A model generated the notes under the pieces. It worked only from the letters and a program-made list of their open reading frames with translations. It ran no database searches and was not told the DNA's origin. A DNA stretch of 5,954 nt from Candidatus Nanohaloarchaea archaeon (GTDB lineage Archaea > EX4484-52 > GLR71): NCBI GenBank assembly GCA_030594675.1, contig JAUVES010000043.1:1-5954 (forward strand). Direction: 5' to 3'. Positions 3,655 through 5,954 of this stretch are shown one piece after another (the first letter of the stretch is position 1; the number at the start of each line of letters is the position of its first letter). Both the position numbers and the translations under genes were made by a program.

Positions 3655-5325
3655 GTGATACCAATAACAGAATTTAAGCGAACTCTTGTGACTTCAGCAC
3701 TGCCTTATGTCAATAATGTTCCGCATCTTGGCAATATTATATGTACGCTTAGAGCTGACATTTATTCACGATTTCTTAAACTTTCCGGCAAAGATGCAAT
3801 ATTTATCTGCGGCACTGATGAGTCAGGGACAAGGACCGAGATTGAGGCTGAGAAAAGAAAATTATCGCCTGCTGCATACTGCAAGACTATGCATGATGAA
3901 ATACTTAAGAACTTTAAGATGCTTGATATTGAATTTGATTATTTTGGCCGGACAAGCTCTGATAGTAATGTGAGATTTACACAGGAGATATTTAATGATC
4001 TTGATAAGAAAGGATGGATTATTGAAAAAAAGATAACTCTTCTTTACTGTGCACATGATGACAGGTATCTTCCTGATTCTTATGTAGAAGGGACATGTCC
4101 GCACTGCGGCTCTCCTGATGCAAAAGGTGACCAGTGTGATGAATGCTCCAAGTTTATTGAGCCTGCAGAGCTTAAAGACCCTAAATGCAAGCTTTGTGGA
4201 AAGAAACCTGAAGTTCGTGAGGATACGCATCTGTTTCTTGATCTGCCTAAGATTGCACCTCAACTTAAGATATGGATTGGGTCAAAAAAAGAGTGGAAAG
4301 GAATAATACGGAATCTTCCGCTTGCTTGGATAAAGGAAGGGCTTGAGCCAAGATGCATAAGCAGGAATCTTAAGTGGGGCATAAAGATACCTAAAGAAGG
4401 TTATGATGGCAAGGTTTTTTATGTATGGTTTGATGCGCCTATAGGATATATAAGCTTTACTGCTGACTGGGCACTGGAGAATAAAAAAGACTGGAAAGCA
4501 TGGTGGCAGTCTAAAGATACGAGGATTGTGCATTTTCTAGGCAAAGATAATGTTCCTTTCCATACAATTATATGGCCTGTTGAGCTTATGTCAAATGATA
4601 GGTGGAATCTTCCTGATTACATAGCATCTAATGAGTATCTTAATTATGAAGGCAGACAGTTCTCAAAGAGCAGGAATGTTGGAATCTTTACGTCTGATCT
4701 TGCAAGGCTTGGGTTTGATTCTGCTATATGGAGATTTTATCTTTCTGTAACACTTCCAGAGCATAAAGATTATGATTTTGACTGGCAGGATCTTATGAAT
4801 AAAATAAACAATGAGCTTGTGGCAAATATGGGCAATTTCTTTTTCAGGACACTCTCTTTTGCGAAGAAAAACTTTGGCGATGTTCCTGCTGCTAAACTGA
4901 ATGCTGATGATAAGGCGGTGCTTAAAAGGGCTGAGAAACTTAAGGATAAGTATGTTAAGAAGCTTGAAGGTTTTGAGCTTAAAGAAGGCATTAAGACAGT
5001 TCTTGAGATATCTAATCTTGCAAACCAGTATTTTCAGAAGAATGAGCCGTGGGTGCTTGTGAAAAAGGATAAGGAAAGATGCGGTACTGTTATCAATGTA
5101 TGCCTTTGTCTTTCATCTCTTCTTGGGAAGCTTCTTTATCCTTTTGTGCCGTCTGCGTCAAGGGATCTATGGAAACAGATAGGCTATGGAAGTGATGTCA
5201 ATTCAGGGGGGCTTGAGTATAAGCTTAAGGCAGGACAGAAGATAGGTGATATTGGCATTCTTTTCAAGAAGATTGAAAAGGAAGATGTTGATAAGTGTAA
5301 AATTCTGTTCTCAGGTAAGAGGTAG
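3655..5325 (+). CDS. metG: Methionyl-tRNA synthetase, catalytic core
   Basis: A 556-residue class I aminoacyl-tRNA synthetase that joins methionine to tRNA-Met using ATP. The Rossmann fold begins with TLVTSALPYVNNVPHLGN; HLGN (24-27) is the HIGH motif. The zinc-knuckle insertion holds C148/C151, C161/C164 and C178/C181; a first pair is half lost (C132-A-H-D135). VWFDAPIGYIS (257-267) and GKDNVPFH (296-303) form the methionine pocket. QFSKS (335-339) is the KMSKS loop, keeping the second Lys but with Gln at the first. The helical anticodon-binding domain follows from about 375, with the family's anticodon-reading Trp at 466 (EPWVL). The protein ends at the core; the C-terminal OB-fold is encoded by the next gene. 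The GTG at 3655 is the only nearby start that leaves a normal N-terminus, and it follows a TATA box by about 28 nt. Length and motif order are complete. Confidence 0.97.
   Translation: MIPITEFKRTLVTSALPYVNNVPHLGNIICTLRADIYSRFLKLSGKDAIFICGTDESGTRTEIEAEKRKLSPAAYCKTMHDEILKNFKMLDIEFDYFGRTSSDSNVRFTQEIFNDLDKKGWIIEKKITLLYCAHDDRYLPDSYVEGTCPHCGSPDAKGDQCDECSKFIEPAELKDPKCKLCGKKPEVREDTHLFLDLPKIAPQLKIWIGSKKEWKGIIRNLPLAWIKEGLEPRCISRNLKWGIKIPKEGYDGKVFYVWFDAPIGYISFTADWALENKKDWKAWWQSKDTRIVHFLGKDNVPFHTIIWPVELMSNDRWNLPDYIASNEYLNYEGRQFSKSRNVGIFTSDLARLGFDSAIWRFYLSVTLPEHKDYDFDWQDLMNKINNELVANMGNFFFRTLSFAKKNFGDVPAAKLNADDKAVLKRAEKLKDKYVKKLEGFELKEGIKTVLEISNLANQYFQKNEPWVLVKKDKERCGTVINVCLCLSSLLGKLLYPFVPSASRDLWKQIGYGSDVNSGGLEYKLKAGQKIGDIGILFKKIEKEDVDKCKILFSGKR
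5319..5323 (+). promoter_or_regulatory. Ribosome binding site of the tRNA-binding protein gene
   Basis: GAGGT ends inside the TAG stop codon of metG and lies 7 nt before the ATG at 5331. This is the clearest Shine-Dalgarno sequence in the window and fits an internal gene of an operon, in contrast to the leaderless first genes. Confidence 0.6.
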
Positions 5326-5330
5326 ATTAT

Positions 5331-5651
5331 ATGGCAAGTTATGAAGATTTTACAAAACTTAAGATGAAAGTTGGCACTGTTGTTGATGTCAAAGATCATC
5401 CTGATGCAGATAAGCTTTATGTGCTATCTGTTGATATGGGTTCAGAGACCCGCCAGGTTGTTGCAGGCATGAAAAAGTATTATACACCTGAAGAAATTCT
5501 TGGAAAACAGATCATCGTAATTGTTAATCTTGAGCCTGCTATAATTCGTGGTGTTGAGTCACAGGGAATGCTTCTTGCTGCCGAGAAAGGTGATGATGTT
5601 GTTCTTTTAGGTGTTGACAAGGAAATTGGTAATGGGGCGAAGGTTTGCTGA
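5331..5651 (+). CDS. tRNA-binding OB-fold protein (MetRS C-terminal domain / EMAPII type)
   Basis: A 106-residue stand-alone tRNA-binding domain, the module found at the C-terminus of many bacterial MetRS proteins and in Arc1p/EMAPII. The sequence follows the family throughout: KLKMKVGTVVDVKDHPDADKL (residues 9-29), then TRQVVAGMKKYY, GKQIIVIVNLEPAIIRG and VESQGMLLAA, which together make the five-stranded barrel. It should bind tRNA non-specifically and work in trans with MetRS, as a beta subunit or dimerising partner. Split MetRS genes of this kind are known, for example in Aquifex, and in many archaea. The ATG at 5331 is 5 bp after the metG stop with GAGGT 7 nt upstream, so the two are co-transcribed and probably coupled in translation. 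The gene ends 3 bp before the convergent membrane-protein gene. Family assignment is firm. Confidence 0.95.
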   Translation: MASYEDFTKLKMKVGTVVDVKDHPDADKLYVLSVDMGSETRQVVAGMKKYYTPEEILGKQIIVIVNLEPAIIRGVESQGMLLAAEKGDDVVLLGVDKEIGNGAKVC

Positions 5652-5654
5652 GGA

Positions 5655-5954
5655 TTATTTTTTGATAAATTTATCTAATTTTCTATAAATCAATAAAATA
5701 ATTGATGAAATTAGATATCCTTCTATGAAAAGAAATATTAGATTAGCTACAATATTGAAGATAGATAATTGCTTATATTCTGGAATACTTATCATAATCA
5801 TAGCTTCCATAGGATTAGGAAATTGTTTGATCTTTTCTGACATATCATCAAGACAATTGTAACTTTCTTCGCTAATGTAATAAACACAAAAATCAGTATT
5901 TGATAAGCTATCACCTAATTCGCACGGTCCAGGATATATTGGATTGATAATCAT
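5655..5954 (-). CDS. Hypothetical membrane protein, probably missing its N-terminus
   Basis: An open frame of 99 codons whose first visible codon is an ATG exactly at the window edge, so the true start may lie outside. The first 60 residues are polar with three Cys (11, 23, 34) and several Pro, suggesting an exported loop held by a disulphide. Residues about 64-90 are strongly hydrophobic with one Glu (78), a membrane segment or tight helical hairpin, followed by the basic tail RKLDKFIKK expected on the cytoplasmic side. An additional N-terminal helix upstream would complete a common small membrane-protein layout, but this cannot be seen. I do not recognise the family. The gene is convergent with the metG operon, ending 3 bp from it, with no T-run of its own visible downstream. 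Confidence 0.65.
   Translation of the reverse strand: MIINPIYPGPCELGDSLSNTDFCVYYISEESYNCLDDMSEKIKQFPNPMEAMIMISIPEYKQLSIFNIVANLIFLFIEGYLISSIILLIYRKLDKFIKK
5658..5663 (+). terminator. Probable T-run terminator of the metG operon
   Basis: Six T residues occur 6 nt after the stop codon of the tRNA-binding protein gene. They lie within the last codons of the convergent membrane-protein gene, where they encode lysines, so the signal is shared with coding sequence. Confidence 0.4.

Noticed and set aside
3862..4263. Long minus-strand open frame (133 codons) inside metG
   Set aside because: It is antisense to the conserved MetRS zinc region, has low-complexity Arg/Leu/Ile content, no promoter, and reflects the codon bias of metG.
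4770..4991. Ser/Leu-rich minus-strand frame
   Set aside because: It is the antisense of the Lys/Leu-rich anticodon-binding domain of MetRS; Ser/Leu/Phe richness is the expected shadow of AAG/CTT/AAA codons.
1..5954. CRISPR array, tRNA/rRNA gene, or insertion sequence
   Set aside because: No regularly spaced repeats, no cloverleaf or CCA-like end, and no transposase motif or long terminal inverted repeats were seen on either strand.

Overview
The window looks like a piece of an AT-rich genome of an uncultivated archaeon, possibly of the DPANN type. The archaeal signs are TATA boxes about 25-30 nt upstream of several start codons with almost no leader, poly-T termination without GC-rich hairpins, GGTG/GAGGT-type ribosome binding sites, a methionyl-tRNA synthetase with several zinc-knuckle cysteine pairs, and that enzyme's C-terminal tRNA-binding domain encoded as a separate gene. 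The lineage is an inference from these features; no rRNA or other phylogenetic marker was available for comparison.

Layout: (1) 1-263, minus: the N-terminal part of an unrecognised gene that runs off the left edge, divergent from (2) 370-924, plus: a DUF1003 two-helix membrane protein with an Asn/Ser-rich N-terminus. (3) 2154-899, minus: a two-gene unit made of a lipoprotein (OB-fold-like domain plus an eight-cysteine C-terminal module) followed by a six-helix DUF1648/SdpI-family membrane protein. The SdpI gene and the DUF1003 gene overlap tail to tail. (4) 2253-3035, plus: a HAD subfamily IIA (NagD-like) protein whose first catalytic Asp is kept but whose other catalytic positions are substituted; it is divergent from the lipoprotein gene. 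(5) 3184-3594, plus: a stand-alone orphan gene with different leucine codon use and a promoter packed with inverted repeats. (6) 3655-5651, plus: a metG operon with the MetRS catalytic core and, 5 bp later, the small EMAPII-like tRNA-binding protein. (7) 5655-5954, minus: a membrane protein, probably partial, convergent with the metG operon.

How the genes work together: the only firm functional unit is the metG pair, which charges tRNA-Met, with the small OB-fold protein expected to strengthen tRNA binding in trans. The lipoprotein/SdpI pair is translationally close and probably co-expressed. A secreted cysteine-stabilised peptide module encoded beside an SdpI homologue (the family of the Bacillus SdpC-toxin immunity protein) is the best candidate for an undescribed system, but a toxin/immunity role is a hypothesis. 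No tRNA, rRNA, CRISPR array or insertion sequence was seen. No gene-free stretch exceeds 300 bases.
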